Shown: positions 8,717 through 21,314, numbered from the stretch's first letter. The stretch is 64,000 bases of DNA from an uncultured Pelagibacteraceae bacterium (GCA_902523535.1 CABYZQ010000001.1:117047-181046); one strand, 5' to 3'. Numbers and translations: made by a program. Notes: a model not told the origin generated them from the sequence alone.

Positions 8717-9688
8717 ATGATCTATGAATATAAAGTCAATAATATCAAGTATAACGGGTTAAGACTTGATAAATACATTTCATTAGAACTGACTCATCTG
8801 AGTCGATCAAAAATTAAGCTTTTAATAAATAATAAAATGGTATTAGTGAATGGCAAATGGGAAGATCCGGACTATAAAATTTCTCTTAAAGATAAAATTA
8901 AAGTTACAGAAGAAATTAAAAATGAAACTTCTTTAAAAAGTGAAAAAATTGACCTTAATGTTGTTTACGAAGATGAAGATTTAATAGTAATTGATAAACC
9001 TGCTGGCATCGTAATGCATCCGGGTGCTGGCAACAAATCAGGTACCATTGTAAATGCTTTAATCAACCATTGTGGAAATAGTTTAAAATTTGTAGGAGAC
9101 TCCCAAAGACCTGGGATAGTTCACCGAATAGATAAAGATACAAGTGGACTCGTTGTTGTGGCAAAAAATGACTTTAGTCACCAACACCTTTCACTTCAAT
9201 TTGCTGATCATTCAATTAGAAGAGAATACATGGCTGTCTGCTGGGGTTCAATAAAACCTGCAAGTGGAAAAATATCGTCTTTAATTTCAAGAAGTAATAA
9301 AAATAGAACAAAAATGATGAGCTCTAAGATAAAGGGTAAAGAAGCAATAACGAATTATAAAACCATTGAAAACTTAAAAAACAGTAAAGGTAATACAATT
9401 GCAAGTGTAATTGAATGTAAGCTTCATACTGGCAGGACTCATCAAATTAGAGTTCATATGACTGACAAGGGTCATCCTCTCATAGGAGATAAGACCTATG
9501 GAAGATCCCCTCAAAGAAAACTGAAACAATTATCAGATAGTGCAATTTCTGCGATTAATGCACTGCCAGGGCAAGCTCTGCATGCCAAGAGTCTTGGCTT
9601 TGTTCATCCTCACAAAGAAAAAATTCAATTATTTCAGTCAGTTATCCCAGATTACTTGAGCAATTTAATAAATTCTATTAAAAGCTGA
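8717..9688 (+). CDS. rluD: 23S rRNA pseudouridine synthase, RluD type
   Basis: 323 residues. An N-terminal S4 RNA-binding domain (about 8-75, LDKYISLELTHLSRSKIKLLI) precedes the RluA-family catalytic domain with the motif HRIDKDTSGLVVVAK, whose Asp is the nucleophile, and HTGRTHQIRVHM further on. RluD modifies uridines in helix 69 of 23S rRNA. It directly precedes rpoH, a pairing common in alphaproteobacteria. Length agrees with RluD (about 320-330). Confidence 0.93.
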   Translation: MIYEYKVNNIKYNGLRLDKYISLELTHLSRSKIKLLINNKMVLVNGKWEDPDYKISLKDKIKVTEEIKNETSLKSEKIDLNVVYEDEDLIVIDKPAGIVMHPGAGNKSGTIVNALINHCGNSLKFVGDSQRPGIVHRIDKDTSGLVVVAKNDFSHQHLSLQFADHSIRREYMAVCWGSIKPASGKISSLISRSNKNRTKMMSSKIKGKEAITNYKTIENLKNSKGNTIASVIECKLHTGRTHQIRVHMTDKGHPLIGDKTYGRSPQRKLKQLSDSAISAINALPGQALHAKSLGFVHPHKEKIQLFQSVIPDYLSNLINSIKS

Positions 9689-9691
9689 GCA

Positions 9692-9718
9692 TTGAAAATA
9701 AGCATATAAGTACCATAT
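9692..9718 (+). promoter_or_regulatory. Candidate heat-shock sigma-32 promoter of rpoH
   Basis: TTGAAA (9692-9697), a 15-nt spacer and CCATAT (9713-9718) resemble the alphaproteobacterial RpoH consensus (CTTGAAA ... CCATAT). The same TTGAAA-N15-CxATAT layout appears upstream of the hsp20 gene. Transcription would start close to the rpoH ATG at 9726, giving little or no leader. Assigned by eye only. Confidence 0.4.
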
Positions 9719-9725
9719 CTAATAT

Positions 9726-11899
<2,174 letters not shown>

Positions 11900-11911
11900 T
11901 TATCCTAGATA

Positions 11912-13246
11912 TTAAGAAAAATATTTAGTAACGTTTTTAGTTAATTCATCAATTTTATTCTGACTTTTACACTCTATCATAACTCTCAAAAGTGGCTCTG
12001 TACCAGACATTCTAACAACGATTCTACCTTCACCTGCAACTTCTTCCTCACACTTTTTAATAAAATTCTTAGTTTCATCATTTTCCAAAATATTCTTAGT
12101 TTTAACTTCAAAATTAATGAGGTTTTGAGGATGCGGAGTAAATAAATTAAAAATTTCACTAGCCTGTTTTTTACTTTGCATGATAATTGCAAGTGCTTGT
12201 AAGGCAACAATGATACCATCACCAGAGGATGTATAATCCCTCATGATAATATGACCTGATTGCTCTCCACCTAAATTTAGATTTTCATGTATCATTTTTT
12301 CTTTGACATATCTATCGCCAACATTTGCTCTAATTAACTCAATATTATTCTCATTGAGTAGGATTTCTAACCCTATATTGGCCATGGAAGTCCCAACAAC
12401 TTTATTTTTTTGGAGTAAGTTTTTTTTACTCATATGTAATGCTAACAATGCAAGGATTTGATCGCCATTAATGACATTTCCTTTTTCATCGACTATTGCT
12501 AACCGGTCTCCGTCTCCATCCAATGCAATGCCTATGTCAGCTTTTTCCTCTATTACAGTTTTTGCTAATAAATCCGTATTAGTTGAGCCACAATTATCAT
12601 TGATATTTATTCCATTTGGCTGAGTTCCAATTTGAATTATTTCTGCTCCTAACTCCCATAAGATAAGAGGAGCTGAAATATATGAAGCACCATTAGCGCA
12701 ATCAACAACTATTTTTAATCCATCAAGGCGTTGGGTCTTTGGAAATGTGTTTTTCAAATATTCTATGTACCTCCCATTTGCATCTTCTAATCTTTTAGCT
12801 CTTCCTATGTTTTCAGGCTTGGCTAGGGTTTCTTCAAGTTTACTTTCCATTAGATTTTCTATCTCTAGTTCTGTCTCATCAGAGAGCTTGTTACCAAGTC
12901 TATCAAATATCTTTAAACCATTATCCTGATATTGATTATGAGATGCTGTAATCATAATTCCAAGATCAGCTCGCATTGATCTTGTTAACATTGAGACTGC
13001 AGGAGTAGGGATCGGACCAAATAAAAAAACATCCATGCCCATTGAGAGTAAGCCGGATGTTAAAGCTTGTTCGATCATGTAACCAGAAAGCCTAGTATCT
13101 TTTCCAATAACAACCTTATGTCTGTGATCTCCTTTAGTAAAATATTTTCCAAGTGCCATCCCTAGATTAATTAGGGTAGGTCCATTTAATTTATCGCTGT
13201 TTGAGCTTGCTCGAATTCCATCTGTTCCAAAATATTTTTTTTTCAT
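11912..13246 (-). CDS. glmM: Phosphoglucosamine mutase
   Basis: 444 residues, a typical length. The active-site serine loop is IMITASHNQYQDNG near residue 98, the metal-binding loop is DGDGDRLAIVD near residue 240, the sugar-binding loop is GGEQSGH and the phosphate-binding loop is RMSGTEPLLRV near the C-terminus. It converts glucosamine-6-phosphate to glucosamine-1-phosphate for UDP-GlcNAc, peptidoglycan and lipopolysaccharide. The start overlaps the folP stop by 4 nt, and the ftsH-folP-glmM order is conserved widely. Confidence 0.97.
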   Translation of the reverse strand: MKKKYFGTDGIRASSNSDKLNGPTLINLGMALGKYFTKGDHRHKVVIGKDTRLSGYMIEQALTSGLLSMGMDVFLFGPIPTPAVSMLTRSMRADLGIMITASHNQYQDNGLKIFDRLGNKLSDETELEIENLMESKLEETLAKPENIGRAKRLEDANGRYIEYLKNTFPKTQRLDGLKIVVDCANGASYISAPLILWELGAEIIQIGTQPNGININDNCGSTNTDLLAKTVIEEKADIGIALDGDGDRLAIVDEKGNVINGDQILALLALHMSKKNLLQKNKVVGTSMANIGLEILLNENNIELIRANVGDRYVKEKMIHENLNLGGEQSGHIIMRDYTSSGDGIIVALQALAIIMQSKKQASEIFNLFTPHPQNLINFEVKTKNILENDETKNFIKKCEEEVAGEGRIVVRMSGTEPLLRVMIECKSQNKIDELTKNVTKYFS

Positions 13247-14298
13247 ATTAATTTCGTATAGACTTTTATTGCTTGGTTTGTCTCATATACGTCATGCACT
13301 CTGAATATTTGAATACCTTGAGACAGACCGTATAAAACTGAAGCTATCGATCCCCCTTTACGATCATCGTATAATTCATTTTTTTGTATCTTTCCAATAA
13401 AACTTTTTCGAGAACTGCCTAGCATCACTGGCAGACCAAGCGAGTGAAGTAAACTAATCTTTTTTATAAGTGTCAAATTTTGTTTCAGAGTCTTACCGAA
13501 GCCAATGCCTGGATCGATTATAATTTTATTTTCAGATATGCCTTTTAATTTACATTTTCTTATTTGATTTTCTAGAAAATCATAAACATCAAGTAAAACG
13601 TCGTTATATTTAATTGTTTTTTGCATTTTTGCAGGATTAGAAATTGAATGCATAATAATGAAAGGAATTTTAGCATTTTTTAAAAAACTAATTGTTTTAC
13701 TGTCATACCTTAATCCCGAGACATCATTGATAAAATCAATATTATATTTCAGCACAGCTTTCATTACTGTTGATTTTCTTGTATCAACTGAAATTAAAGA
13801 GTTTTTTGAATTACTTTTAATTTGACCAATAACTTGCATTATTCTTTGAAGTTCTTTTTTAGCTGGAACTGTCTTTGACCCAGGTCGTGTAGACTCTCCA
13901 CCAATGTCAACTATGACTGCACCCTCTTTCTTCAACTTTTTATATTGGGCATAAGCATTATCAATTGATAAAAATTTTCCACCGTCAGAAAAGCTATCTG
14001 GAGTGACGTTTAATATTCCCATTATTAAAGGCTTATTAAAATTTAAATTTTTGATTTTTTTTCTAGTTTTTGTTATTTTTTTTAATTGAATTCTTATGGT
14101 CTTACTAATATCCCTAGGTAGTCTGGTGACCTCTTTTAAATGAAGATATTTTGACGATATATCCTTTCCATTTCTTGTAATTAATTCAATTTTATCAAAA
14201 TAAAGTTTGGAAGAGCCAAGATTTAGAGAGTCTTTATTTTTAATGTTATTTAGTATGGGTCTAACGTAATACTTAACAAGTTTACGCGCAGCGGTCAT
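13243..14298 (-). CDS. folP: Dihydropteroate synthase
   Basis: 351 residues, about 70 longer than the usual ~280. The extra length is an N-terminal basic region of roughly 90 residues. The catalytic TIM barrel starts at about residue 90 with MGILNVTPDSFSDGG, followed by VDIGGESTRPGS and DPGIGFGKT, the pterin- and phosphate-binding signatures. It condenses p-aminobenzoate with dihydropterin pyrophosphate in folate synthesis. It lies between ftsH (12-nt gap) and glmM (4-nt overlap). N-terminal extensions of this kind occur in other alphaproteobacterial FolP proteins. Confidence 0.93.
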   Translation of the reverse strand: MTAARKLVKYYVRPILNNIKNKDSLNLGSSKLYFDKIELITRNGKDISSKYLHLKEVTRLPRDISKTIRIQLKKITKTRKKIKNLNFNKPLIMGILNVTPDSFSDGGKFLSIDNAYAQYKKLKKEGAVIVDIGGESTRPGSKTVPAKKELQRIMQVIGQIKSNSKNSLISVDTRKSTVMKAVLKYNIDFINDVSGLRYDSKTISFLKNAKIPFIIMHSISNPAKMQKTIKYNDVLLDVYDFLENQIRKCKLKGISENKIIIDPGIGFGKTLKQNLTLIKKISLLHSLGLPVMLGSSRKSFIGKIQKNELYDDRKGGSIASVLYGLSQGIQIFRVHDVYETNQAIKVYTKLI

Positions 14299-14310
14299 AT
14301 TTAATTCAGT

Positions 14311-16221
14311 TTAACTAGTCTGTGGTTTAGGCTTGAAACCAGGAACAACTGTTGAAGGTTTACCACTTTTAGGTACGGATGGACCAGCATTGCTAATTTC
14401 CTCTTCTGGGTTTGGTCTGTCAATTTTTCCATCCTTAAGTAACGACAAAATTTCATCTCCATTCAAAGTTTCATATTCAATTAAGCCTTTTGCAAGAGCA
14501 TGAAGATCGTTGATTTTATCAGTAAGGATCTTCCTTGCAAGATCATAACATGTATCAACAATTATTCTTATCTCAGAATCAATCAGTCTCGCTGTATCTT
14601 CTGAGACATTTTGATGTTTTTGAACTGATCTACCTAAAAAGACTTCTTCCTCATTTTCACTGTACTGAAGTGGACCTAGTTTTTCACTCATTCCATATTT
14701 TGTAACCATATTTCTTGCCATCTTAGTTGCCATTTCAATATCAGAAGATGCGCCTGATGTTACCTTTTTATCACCAAAAATTATTTCTTCTGCTACTCTT
14801 CCTCCCATAGCCACAGTGATATCAGCAAGCATCTTTTCTCTAGCCATTGATAACTGATCTCGCTCAGGTAGCCTCATAACCATTCCTAAGGCTCTACCAC
14901 GTGGTATGATTGTAGCCTTATGAATTGGATCTGATGCTGGTTGGTTTAAAGCAACAATAGCGTGACCACCTTCATGATAAGCTGTTAATTCTTTTTCCTC
15001 TTGACTCATAACAAGAGACCTTCTCTCTGATCCCATCATGACTTTGTCTTTTGCTTCTTCGAAATCTACCATCGTCACAATTTTTTTATTTTTTCTTGCA
15101 GCAAGTAACGCAGACTCGTTAACAATATTAGCTAAATCAGCTCCTGAAAAACCAGGAGTTCCTCTCGCTATTGTTCTAATGTCGACATCAGGAGCAACTA
15201 ATATTTTTTTAATATGAACTTTTAGAATTGCTTCCCTGCCCATAATATCTGGATTTGGAACCACTACCTGTCGATCAAACCTACCTGGTCTGAGTAAGGC
15301 AGGGTCTAGTACATCAGGTCTGTTTGTTGCGGCAACCAATATAATGCCTTCTTGGGTATCAAAGCCATCCATTTCAACGAGGATTTGGTTCAACGTTTGC
15401 TCTCTCTCATCATTTCCACCACCAAGACCTGCTCCACGACTTCTTCCAACAGCATCAATCTCATCAATAAATATTATGCATGGAGAATTTCTTCTTCCTT
15501 GCTCAAACATGTCTCGAACTCTTGAAGCGCCCACGCCAACAAACATTTCTACAAAGTCTGAACCTGAAATTGTAAAAAATGGAACTCCAGCTTCGCCTGC
15601 AACAGCTCTTGCTAAGAGCGTTTTTCCTGTTCCTGGAGGTCCGATTAGTAATGCACCTTTTGGAATTCTTCCACCAAGTTTTTGAAATTTTCTTGGGTCT
15701 TTAAGGAAGTCAACAATCTCAACAAGCTCTTCCTTTGCTTCGTCAATACCTGCTACATCATTAAAAGTTACTTTATTTTTATTCTCAGTTAAAAGTTTAG
15801 CTTTAGATCTGCCAAAACCCATTGCTCCACCTCTACCACCTTGCATTTGCCTCATAAAGAAAATCCATACGCCTATAAGCAATAGCATAGGGAACCATGA
15901 AATGAGTACTCCCAGCAGTGAAGGGTAACCATCGTCAAGAGGGGCAGCAGAAATATTTACGCCTCTATCATTTAACCTGTCCACAAGCGTAGGGTCATTT
16001 GCGGCATAAGTCTTGAATGACCGGCCGTCATCAAATGCACCATTAATATTACTGCCTCTTATGACTACATCTTTGACTGATCCAGCCTCAACTTCATCAA
16101 GAAATTGAGAATATGTAAGGTCTATTATATTTCTTTCACCGCTGGTGTTGCTAAAGAGATTAAATAAACCAAAGACGATAAGGGCGATAAATACCCACAA
16201 TGTAATATTTCTGAAATTCAT
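14311..16221 (-). CDS. ftsH: ATP-dependent zinc metalloprotease FtsH
   Basis: 636 residues. Two membrane segments (about 7-24 and 105-125) flank a periplasmic domain. The AAA+ module follows with Walker A GPPGTGKT, Walker [12 protein letters not shown] and the second region of homology [19 protein letters not shown]. The protease site is HEGGH (about residue 418). A proline-rich tail ends the protein. FtsH degrades misfolded membrane proteins and, in proteobacteria, sigma-32, whose gene is about 4 kb away. It follows tilS with a 97-nt gap containing no obvious sigma-32 promoter. Confidence 0.98.
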   Translation of the reverse strand: MNFRNITLWVFIALIVFGLFNLFSNTSGERNIIDLTYSQFLDEVEAGSVKDVVIRGSNINGAFDDGRSFKTYAANDPTLVDRLNDRGVNISAAPLDDGYPSLLGVLISWFPMLLLIGVWIFFMRQMQGGRGGAMGFGRSKAKLLTENKNKVTFNDVAGIDEAKEELVEIVDFLKDPRKFQKLGGRIPKGALLIGPPGTGKTLLARAVAGEAGVPFFTISGSDFVEMFVGVGASRVRDMFEQGRRNSPCIIFIDEIDAVGRSRGAGLGGGNDEREQTLNQILVEMDGFDTQEGIILVAATNRPDVLDPALLRPGRFDRQVVVPNPDIMGREAILKVHIKKILVAPDVDIRTIARGTPGFSGADLANIVNESALLAARKNKKIVTMVDFEEAKDKVMMGSERRSLVMSQEEKELTAYHEGGHAIVALNQPASDPIHKATIIPRGRALGMVMRLPERDQLSMAREKMLADITVAMGGRVAEEIIFGDKKVTSGASSDIEMATKMARNMVTKYGMSEKLGPLQYSENEEEVFLGRSVQKHQNVSEDTARLIDSEIRIIVDTCYDLARKILTDKINDLHALAKGLIEYETLNGDEILSLLKDGKIDRPNPEEEISNAGPSVPKSGKPSTVVPGFKPKPQTS

Positions 16222-16318
16222 TTTTTTAAATTTGTTATAGATATTAAATAATTACTATTTTACGTCATGCAAGAAAAGAAAGGTATAAATTTTAACTTTA
16301 TATTTCAATTGTTTAACA

Positions 16319-17410
16319 CTAATAATGCTCTATTAATTTTGGCCAATCCTTATTTTCAAGAATAACTCTAAAATTTTGACCTAAAAATCGGCTTCTTCTT
16401 TTCTCTTTTGATATTAAAATTTCATCGCTTTTAGAAACAAATATGCACCCATTTAAAGTGTGACTTCTAAAATCCCCAGTATTGATTTTATCAATAAGGC
16501 TTTGCAGTGACTTCGATCTGGGTACTTTGTCTTTGTTGCCCACAAGGCGACATAATTTATTGATGATGCGGTATTGTATCTCAACTGGTGCCTTTTTGAA
16601 TATTTTAGTCTTTACCTTTATAGTGCTACTTCCTCCAAGTGATACACTTTTCTTTAAATAATTATTAACTGATACAATGATTGCTTCGTCTGCTTTTTTT
16701 AAATTTTGTATAACTTCTAAAATTCTTTTCTTGTCTAGCCCTTCATTAATTAAGTTTTCAGCAATACCTCTGATACGAGATCTGTCATACTTCATATTTT
16801 GATTGGTGTTATCATAAAGATAAGATTGCTTTATTGTTGCTAGATACTTAATCAGACATTTCTTTGAATATTTCAATAAAGGTCTAATAATATTAATCTC
16901 ACCTCCTTTATGTTTAGAAATAGGCTTTAAAGAGGATAAACCTTTTATCCCACTACCTCTAATTAACCTCATCAAAAATGTTTCAATTTCGTCATCTAGA
17001 TGATGAGCAGTTAATAAATATTTAAATTTATTTTTTTTACAAACGTCTATTAATAATTCATATCGATGTTTTCTAGCTTTTGAAAGTGTATTAGAACTGC
17101 TTATTTTTTTTTTAACTTTTTTTGTTACAAAGCATACTTTCTCTTTTTTCATGAGCTTCTTTATCCATTCAATTTCTTTAGATGAATCCTCACGTAAGTT
17201 ATGATCGATTGAAACAGCTGTGAATTTTAAATTATTTTTCTTAGCAAAATTTTTAGCTAGGTATAACAGTGCTAAACTATCCGGCCCACCAGAAAGAGCG
17301 ACGATAAATTTTGAATTTACGCCAAGAAGTTTGAGTTGTTTTTCAAAATCTGCATCAGTGATCTTCTCTATATTTTTATAATTGATTGGCTTAACTAATT
17401 TCACAGCCAT
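16319..17410 (-). CDS. tilS: tRNA(Ile)-lysidine synthase
   Basis: 363 residues. The PP-loop ATP-binding motif is ALSGGPDSLALLYLA (about residue 39), and SIDHNLREDS and AHHLDDEIETFLMRLIRGSG are the conserved TilS segments. The enzyme adds lysine to C34 of the tRNA-Ile (CAU) so that it reads AUA. The start overlaps the end of the cpoB-like gene by 20 nt. Its position between cpoB and ftsH is the standard alphaproteobacterial order. The C-terminal substrate-binding domain is shorter than in E. coli TilS. Confidence 0.94.
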   Translation of the reverse strand: MAVKLVKPINYKNIEKITDADFEKQLKLLGVNSKFIVALSGGPDSLALLYLAKNFAKKNNLKFTAVSIDHNLREDSSKEIEWIKKLMKKEKVCFVTKKVKKKISSSNTLSKARKHRYELLIDVCKKNKFKYLLTAHHLDDEIETFLMRLIRGSGIKGLSSLKPISKHKGGEINIIRPLLKYSKKCLIKYLATIKQSYLYDNTNQNMKYDRSRIRGIAENLINEGLDKKRILEVIQNLKKADEAIIVSVNNYLKKSVSLGGSSTIKVKTKIFKKAPVEIQYRIINKLCRLVGNKDKVPRSKSLQSLIDKINTGDFRSHTLNGCIFVSKSDEILISKEKRRSRFLGQNFRVILENKDWPKLIEHY

Positions 17411-18428
17411 TTCTTTTTAATTCTAGGTTACTTCTATCAATGATTGAGGAATTAGCTTCAGGATATGACTCTTGCAGTTGCATAAATGTTATACATCCCT
17501 GTTCTTTCTGTTGCATGTTCACTAATGAAATTCCAAGCTTCAATAGAGCATCAGGTGCCTTGTTTGCATTTGGAAAAGTTTGATAGAGATTCAAATAATT
17601 TTTAGCAGCATCTTTGAAGTTTTCTCTGACATAATAAGTCTCAGCTAGCCAAAAATGTGAATTACTTAAATAATTTTTATCATCTCCAATAGAAATAAAT
17701 TCTGTAAACGCCTTTTCTGCTGTTTCATAGTCACCTTGCTTAAGTAGATTAATGGCATATTCATACTGACTTTTTTCATCACCCTCCGGCAGTATTGATA
17801 AAAATGTTGGTTGCTCCCCAAGGGACACTATATTATCTTGCGATATTGTATTAATAATTTGTTGCTCCTCACCTTCATTATTAATTTTTACTTCAAAAGG
17901 TGAATTTTCTTCTTCAGGTAAGCTTGACATATTTATAGTTCCAAGTGATTTTGGTTCTAAATCTAATTTATCTTCATTGGCTATAAACATTTCACTTTGC
18001 ATTACACTTAAAGTATTAGGCTGGGCATTATTTTGAATTTTTTCTATATTCTCAGCTTTAGTATTTAAATCTGTAAATCTGAATTCTGCATCTTCTTTAA
18101 ATGTATTAAAGTTGTTGACCGTAGATTGCATTGTAAAAATCATTTCTTCAATTTGAGCTGTTAAAGATTGAATTTCATTTTGAAGTTCTGCTATTTGAAT
18201 AGATTGTTTTGCAATAATTGATTGATAATCATCAAGGCTTAAATTATTTGCTTGATTAGAAGTTGTATTGTTAAAAGTTGCTTTTTCAAGAACCTTTATT
18301 CTACTTTCGATTGTTTCCAACTTTTGGAGAAGTTTATCTAATGGAATTTCTTCTGCATTGAGAACTGGATTGAATAATGTAAGAACTATTAAAGTAGCAC
18401 AAAAATATAGATAAATCTTATCGATCAT
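17391..18428 (-). CDS. cpoB: Tol-Pal system protein CpoB/YbgF (coiled coil plus TPR)
   Basis: 345 residues. A signal peptide (about 1-25) leads into a coiled-coil segment (about 30-95), then a low-complexity acidic linker and a C-terminal tetratricopeptide domain (about 225-340, YEYAINLLKQGDYETAEKAFTEFI and further repeats). CpoB is the periplasmic coordinator of Tol-Pal and peptidoglycan synthesis during division. It is the last Tol-cluster gene before tilS, in the conserved place. The linker is longer than in E. coli. Confidence 0.9.
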   Translation of the reverse strand: MIDKIYLYFCATLIVLTLFNPVLNAEEIPLDKLLQKLETIESRIKVLEKATFNNTTSNQANNLSLDDYQSIIAKQSIQIAELQNEIQSLTAQIEEMIFTMQSTVNNFNTFKEDAEFRFTDLNTKAENIEKIQNNAQPNTLSVMQSEMFIANEDKLDLEPKSLGTINMSSLPEEENSPFEVKINNEGEEQQIINTISQDNIVSLGEQPTFLSILPEGDEKSQYEYAINLLKQGDYETAEKAFTEFISIGDDKNYLSNSHFWLAETYYVRENFKDAAKNYLNLYQTFPNANKAPDALLKLGISLVNMQQKEQGCITFMQLQESYPEANSSIIDRSNLELKRNGCEIS

Positions 18429-18501
18429 AAAAATAAATATTTTTTTATAAGCCTAGACTTATCTTTTGTCTTAATTAAGGCGTAAATAATTAAATATCTA
18501 T

Positions 18502-19038
18502 TTAATTTGTTCTTACGGTTACTGATCTTCTGTTTTGTGCCCAGGCCTTTTTATTTGAGCCACTATTCACGGGTCTTTCCTTGCCAAAACTGATAGTGGT
18601 AACCCTGCTTGAACTAATGCCTTGTGTCATCAAATAATCTTTAGCAGCGTTAGCTCTTCGATCTCCAAGTGCTAAGTTATATTCTCTCGTTCCTCTTTCA
18701 TCAGCATGACCTTCAATCGCTATTGTAACCGATCCATTTGCTTTCAACCATTTCGCCTGTTTTTCTAATGTATTTTGAGCAGCTTTAGTAATTGAATAGC
18801 TGTCGTATGCAAAAAATATTCTATCAGGAACATCAACCGCTAGCATCTCTACTGTATCTGACCCAACATAAACACCATCTAATATTTCTACAGCTGCGGT
18901 TGATGTTGATGATGTTGATGATGTTGATGATGTTGATGATGTTGCAGTATCTTTTGGCACAGTTTCACAAGCTGCCAAAAACAAAGCAAATAATATAATT
19001 ACCAAATATCTGGTATAATTCTGAAAGGTTGAAACCAT
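18502..19038 (-). CDS. pal: Peptidoglycan-associated lipoprotein Pal
   Basis: 178 residues from ATG 19038. That start is preferred over an in-frame TTG at 19065 because GGGAG lies 9 nt upstream of it and it opens directly on the signal peptide. A hydrophobic stretch ends in the lipobox LAAC. A Ser/Thr-rich linker encoded by 9-bp repeats follows, and then the OmpA-type domain with IEGHADERGTREYNLALGDRRA, which binds peptidoglycan. Pal anchors the outer membrane to the wall and interacts with TolB, whose gene is next. Confidence 0.94.
   Translation of the reverse strand: MVSTFQNYTRYLVIILFALFLAACETVPKDTATSSTSSTSSTSSTSTAAVEILDGVYVGSDTVEMLAVDVPDRIFFAYDSYSITKAAQNTLEKQAKWLKANGSVTIAIEGHADERGTREYNLALGDRRANAAKDYLMTQGISSSRVTTISFGKERPVNSGSNKKAWAQNRRSVTVRTN
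18905..18940. repeat. Four perfect 9-bp tandem repeats in the pal linker
   Basis: GTTGATGAT (plus strand) repeats four times in register, flanked by partial copies. On the coding strand it encodes Ser-Ser-Thr units in the tether between the Pal lipid anchor and its OmpA-type domain. Because the unit is a multiple of three, copy-number changes would alter tether length without breaking the frame. Confidence 0.95.
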
Positions 19039-19160
19039 TTTAATAAACTCCCGTAATATTTTCAAAGCCGTTAGTACTCTATTAACTTAACTTGCGCAAG
19101 TCTAGGATAAAGTTATTACATATTCTTTAAAATATGTCTAATTTCCAGGATAAATTCCTC

Positions 19161-20483
19161 TTATTGTATTAATTTTGACCAAGATGGGTCAGATGCATCA
19201 ACCGGTGTAATAATTTTTCTCTCGTTAAACCCAGTCAAATCAATAGACCAAATGGATGAAGAGTGACCGTCCCCTGCATCATTTGCTTTTGTTTCACGAT
19301 AAAATATTAATACCCTCCCATTAGATGACCATGATGGTGCTTCTTGATACCAATTTTCAGTTAGTAATCTCTCACCACTTCCATCAGTTCTCATGACGCC
19401 AATAAAATATTGACCCTGATAAAACTTTGTAAAAGCAATAAGATCACCTCTTGGAGACCAAACAGGGGTTGCGTAATTACCTCCTTGTTTTGAAATTCTC
19501 TTTTGATTTCGCCCATTGCTGTCCATTACATAAATTTGCTGGGACCCTCCTCTATCAGAATTGAATGTAATTTTTTTACCGTCAGGAGAATAACTTGGAG
19601 ATGTATCGATTGCTGGGCTGTCAGTTAGTCGTTCAACAACACGATTTGTTAAATCCATGACGTACAAGTCAGAGTTGCCCTCTCTTGCTAAGCTCATAAT
19701 AATTTTTCCTCCATCTGGAGAAAATCGTGGTGCAAAAGTCATACCCGGAAAATCACCCACAACTTCTTGTATTCCTGTTTGAATATTTAGCAAATAAACT
19801 CTGGGCAAATTTTTAAAATATGAGAGATATGTAATCTCTTGTCTTACAGGGTTAAATCTTGGTGTTAAGACTAGTTCTTTTCCACTTGTTAAAAACTTAT
19901 GGTTAGCTCCATCTTGGTCCATGATTGCTAGTTTTTTTATTCTTTTATTTTTTGGGCCCTCTTCGGCGACATAAACTATCCTTGTATCAAAGTAGCCTTC
20001 CTCACCTGTTAGTCTCTCATATATTTTGTCTGCAATCATATGACTAATTCTTCTCCAATTATCAATTGTTGTAATAAGAACTAATCCCTCTATTTCTTTT
20101 TCCGCAAATGTATCCCATAAACGAAATTCTACTCTTAACCTATCGTCTTCAATGGTAAGTTCTCCTGTAAGCAGCCCTTGGGCTTTTATTAATCTCCAAT
20201 CTGCAAACCTAGGTTTTAAATGCATAGCGCGATTATTTTGGATGAATGCCTTATCGTCAATTGATGAAAACAAACCACTTCTTTCAAGGTCGTCTGAAAT
20301 TACAGTTCTAATATTTTCTGTTATTTTCTTATCTATTATTTCTGGGTTATTGTCATGAAAGAACTCACTGATAGCAAGTGGAAGAGGTTCTCGGTTACCT
20401 TCCGTGATATCAATTTCAATTATCGCATATGAAATATTAGTGAATAATATAAAAGGAAGTAAATATGCCAATAATTTTTTCAT
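19161..20483 (-). CDS. tolB: Tol-Pal system beta-propeller protein TolB
   Basis: 440 residues. A signal peptide (about 1-20) precedes the N-terminal alpha/beta domain and then a six-bladed propeller of WD40-like PD40 repeats ([50 protein letters not shown]). It is the periplasmic partner of Pal and TolA. Its start lies 2 nt from the end of tolA, indicating coupling. Length is normal. Confidence 0.97.
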   Translation of the reverse strand: MKKLLAYLLPFILFTNISYAIIEIDITEGNREPLPLAISEFFHDNNPEIIDKKITENIRTVISDDLERSGLFSSIDDKAFIQNNRAMHLKPRFADWRLIKAQGLLTGELTIEDDRLRVEFRLWDTFAEKEIEGLVLITTIDNWRRISHMIADKIYERLTGEEGYFDTRIVYVAEEGPKNKRIKKLAIMDQDGANHKFLTSGKELVLTPRFNPVRQEITYLSYFKNLPRVYLLNIQTGIQEVVGDFPGMTFAPRFSPDGGKIIMSLAREGNSDLYVMDLTNRVVERLTDSPAIDTSPSYSPDGKKITFNSDRGGSQQIYVMDSNGRNQKRISKQGGNYATPVWSPRGDLIAFTKFYQGQYFIGVMRTDGSGERLLTENWYQEAPSWSSNGRVLIFYRETKANDAGDGHSSSIWSIDLTGFNERKIITPVDASDPSWSKLIQ

Positions 20484-20485
20484 CT

Positions 20486-21298
20486 TTAACCTCTTAGTAT
20501 CTCTCTAGGATCAAAATTCAACTGTAAATTTTTCCAATTATCATAACGCTCAGCTTCTGGTGCCTTTATAGGGTCACATCGTCTTACCGCTCTGAGAGCA
20601 CTCTCTGCGAGTGTTCTAAAATATTTCTCGCCTGGCTTATTCATCCGTTCATGCTGGACAACTTCTGGTGGTTTTAATAGCGACCCATCTGTATTTAAAA
20701 ATATTTTAATTTTTACTATCATTGTTTCATCATAAGGAATTCCAAGTGGAATGCTCCAACATTGCATAAACTGTGCTCTGATTGCGTCCTCCTCACTAAG
20801 CGTCAGTCTCTTATCGAGACTTGGTGTTGAATCAAGGGCTTCATAATCCTTTTCAACGATATCTTCTGGATTTGTTTGTTTTGTATCTTTTTGCTTGTCA
20901 ATTAACTCAGCTAGTTTGAGAGGATCAAATTTATCTTTCTTTTTTATCTCTGGCTTTCTGACTGGCATATTTTGTATCATTTTTTCTTCAATTTTTTTAT
21001 TTTCAATTTTCTCTTCTGTGGACGGATCTTTTACTTTTTCATTTGATTTTTCTTCTTTTGGTTTTTGAATTGGTTGATTTAATTTTTGTTCTTCTTTTTT
21101 GTTTTCTTTTTCTGGTTTTTTATCCTCTTTCTTTTTACTAATCTGAGGTACGTTTGTTTTTTCTGCTATTTCGATAAGTTCAACTTGAATAACAGGTGGC
21201 ATTTCAAGTTCATCATTATTAAATAAAGGGAGTGAGACTATTGTAAAAAAAAGGATGAACAAGTGAAGAGATACTGATCCTACAACTGAAATTCTCAT
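20486..21298 (-). CDS. tolA: Tol-Pal system protein TolA (energy-transducing)
   Basis: 270 residues. One N-terminal membrane segment (about 4-25) is followed by a very Lys/Glu-rich stretch (about 50-125) forming the long periplasmic helix. A compact C-terminal domain (about 175-270, [13 protein letters not shown] and [21 protein letters not shown]) binds TolB and Pal. TolA transmits the proton-motive force harvested by TolQR. Shorter than E. coli TolA (421 residues) because the lysine-rich region is reduced, as in many alphaproteobacteria. Confidence 0.93.
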   Translation of the reverse strand: MRISVVGSVSLHLFILFFTIVSLPLFNNDELEMPPVIQVELIEIAEKTNVPQISKKKEDKKPEKENKKEEQKLNQPIQKPKEEKSNEKVKDPSTEEKIENKKIEEKMIQNMPVRKPEIKKKDKFDPLKLAELIDKQKDTKQTNPEDIVEKDYEALDSTPSLDKRLTLSEEDAIRAQFMQCWSIPLGIPYDETMIVKIKIFLNTDGSLLKPPEVVQHERMNKPGEKYFRTLAESALRAVRRCDPIKAPEAERYDNWKNLQLNFDPREILRG

Positions 21299-21314
21299 AT
21301 TTAAGTCCCATTAA

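Noticed and set aside
16222-16318. Possible sigma-32 promoter before ftsH
   Set aside because: TTGAAA occurs on the minus strand at 16308-16303, but the -10 position reads TATACC at N15, not CCATAT, so it does not fit the pattern seen at rpoH and hsp20.
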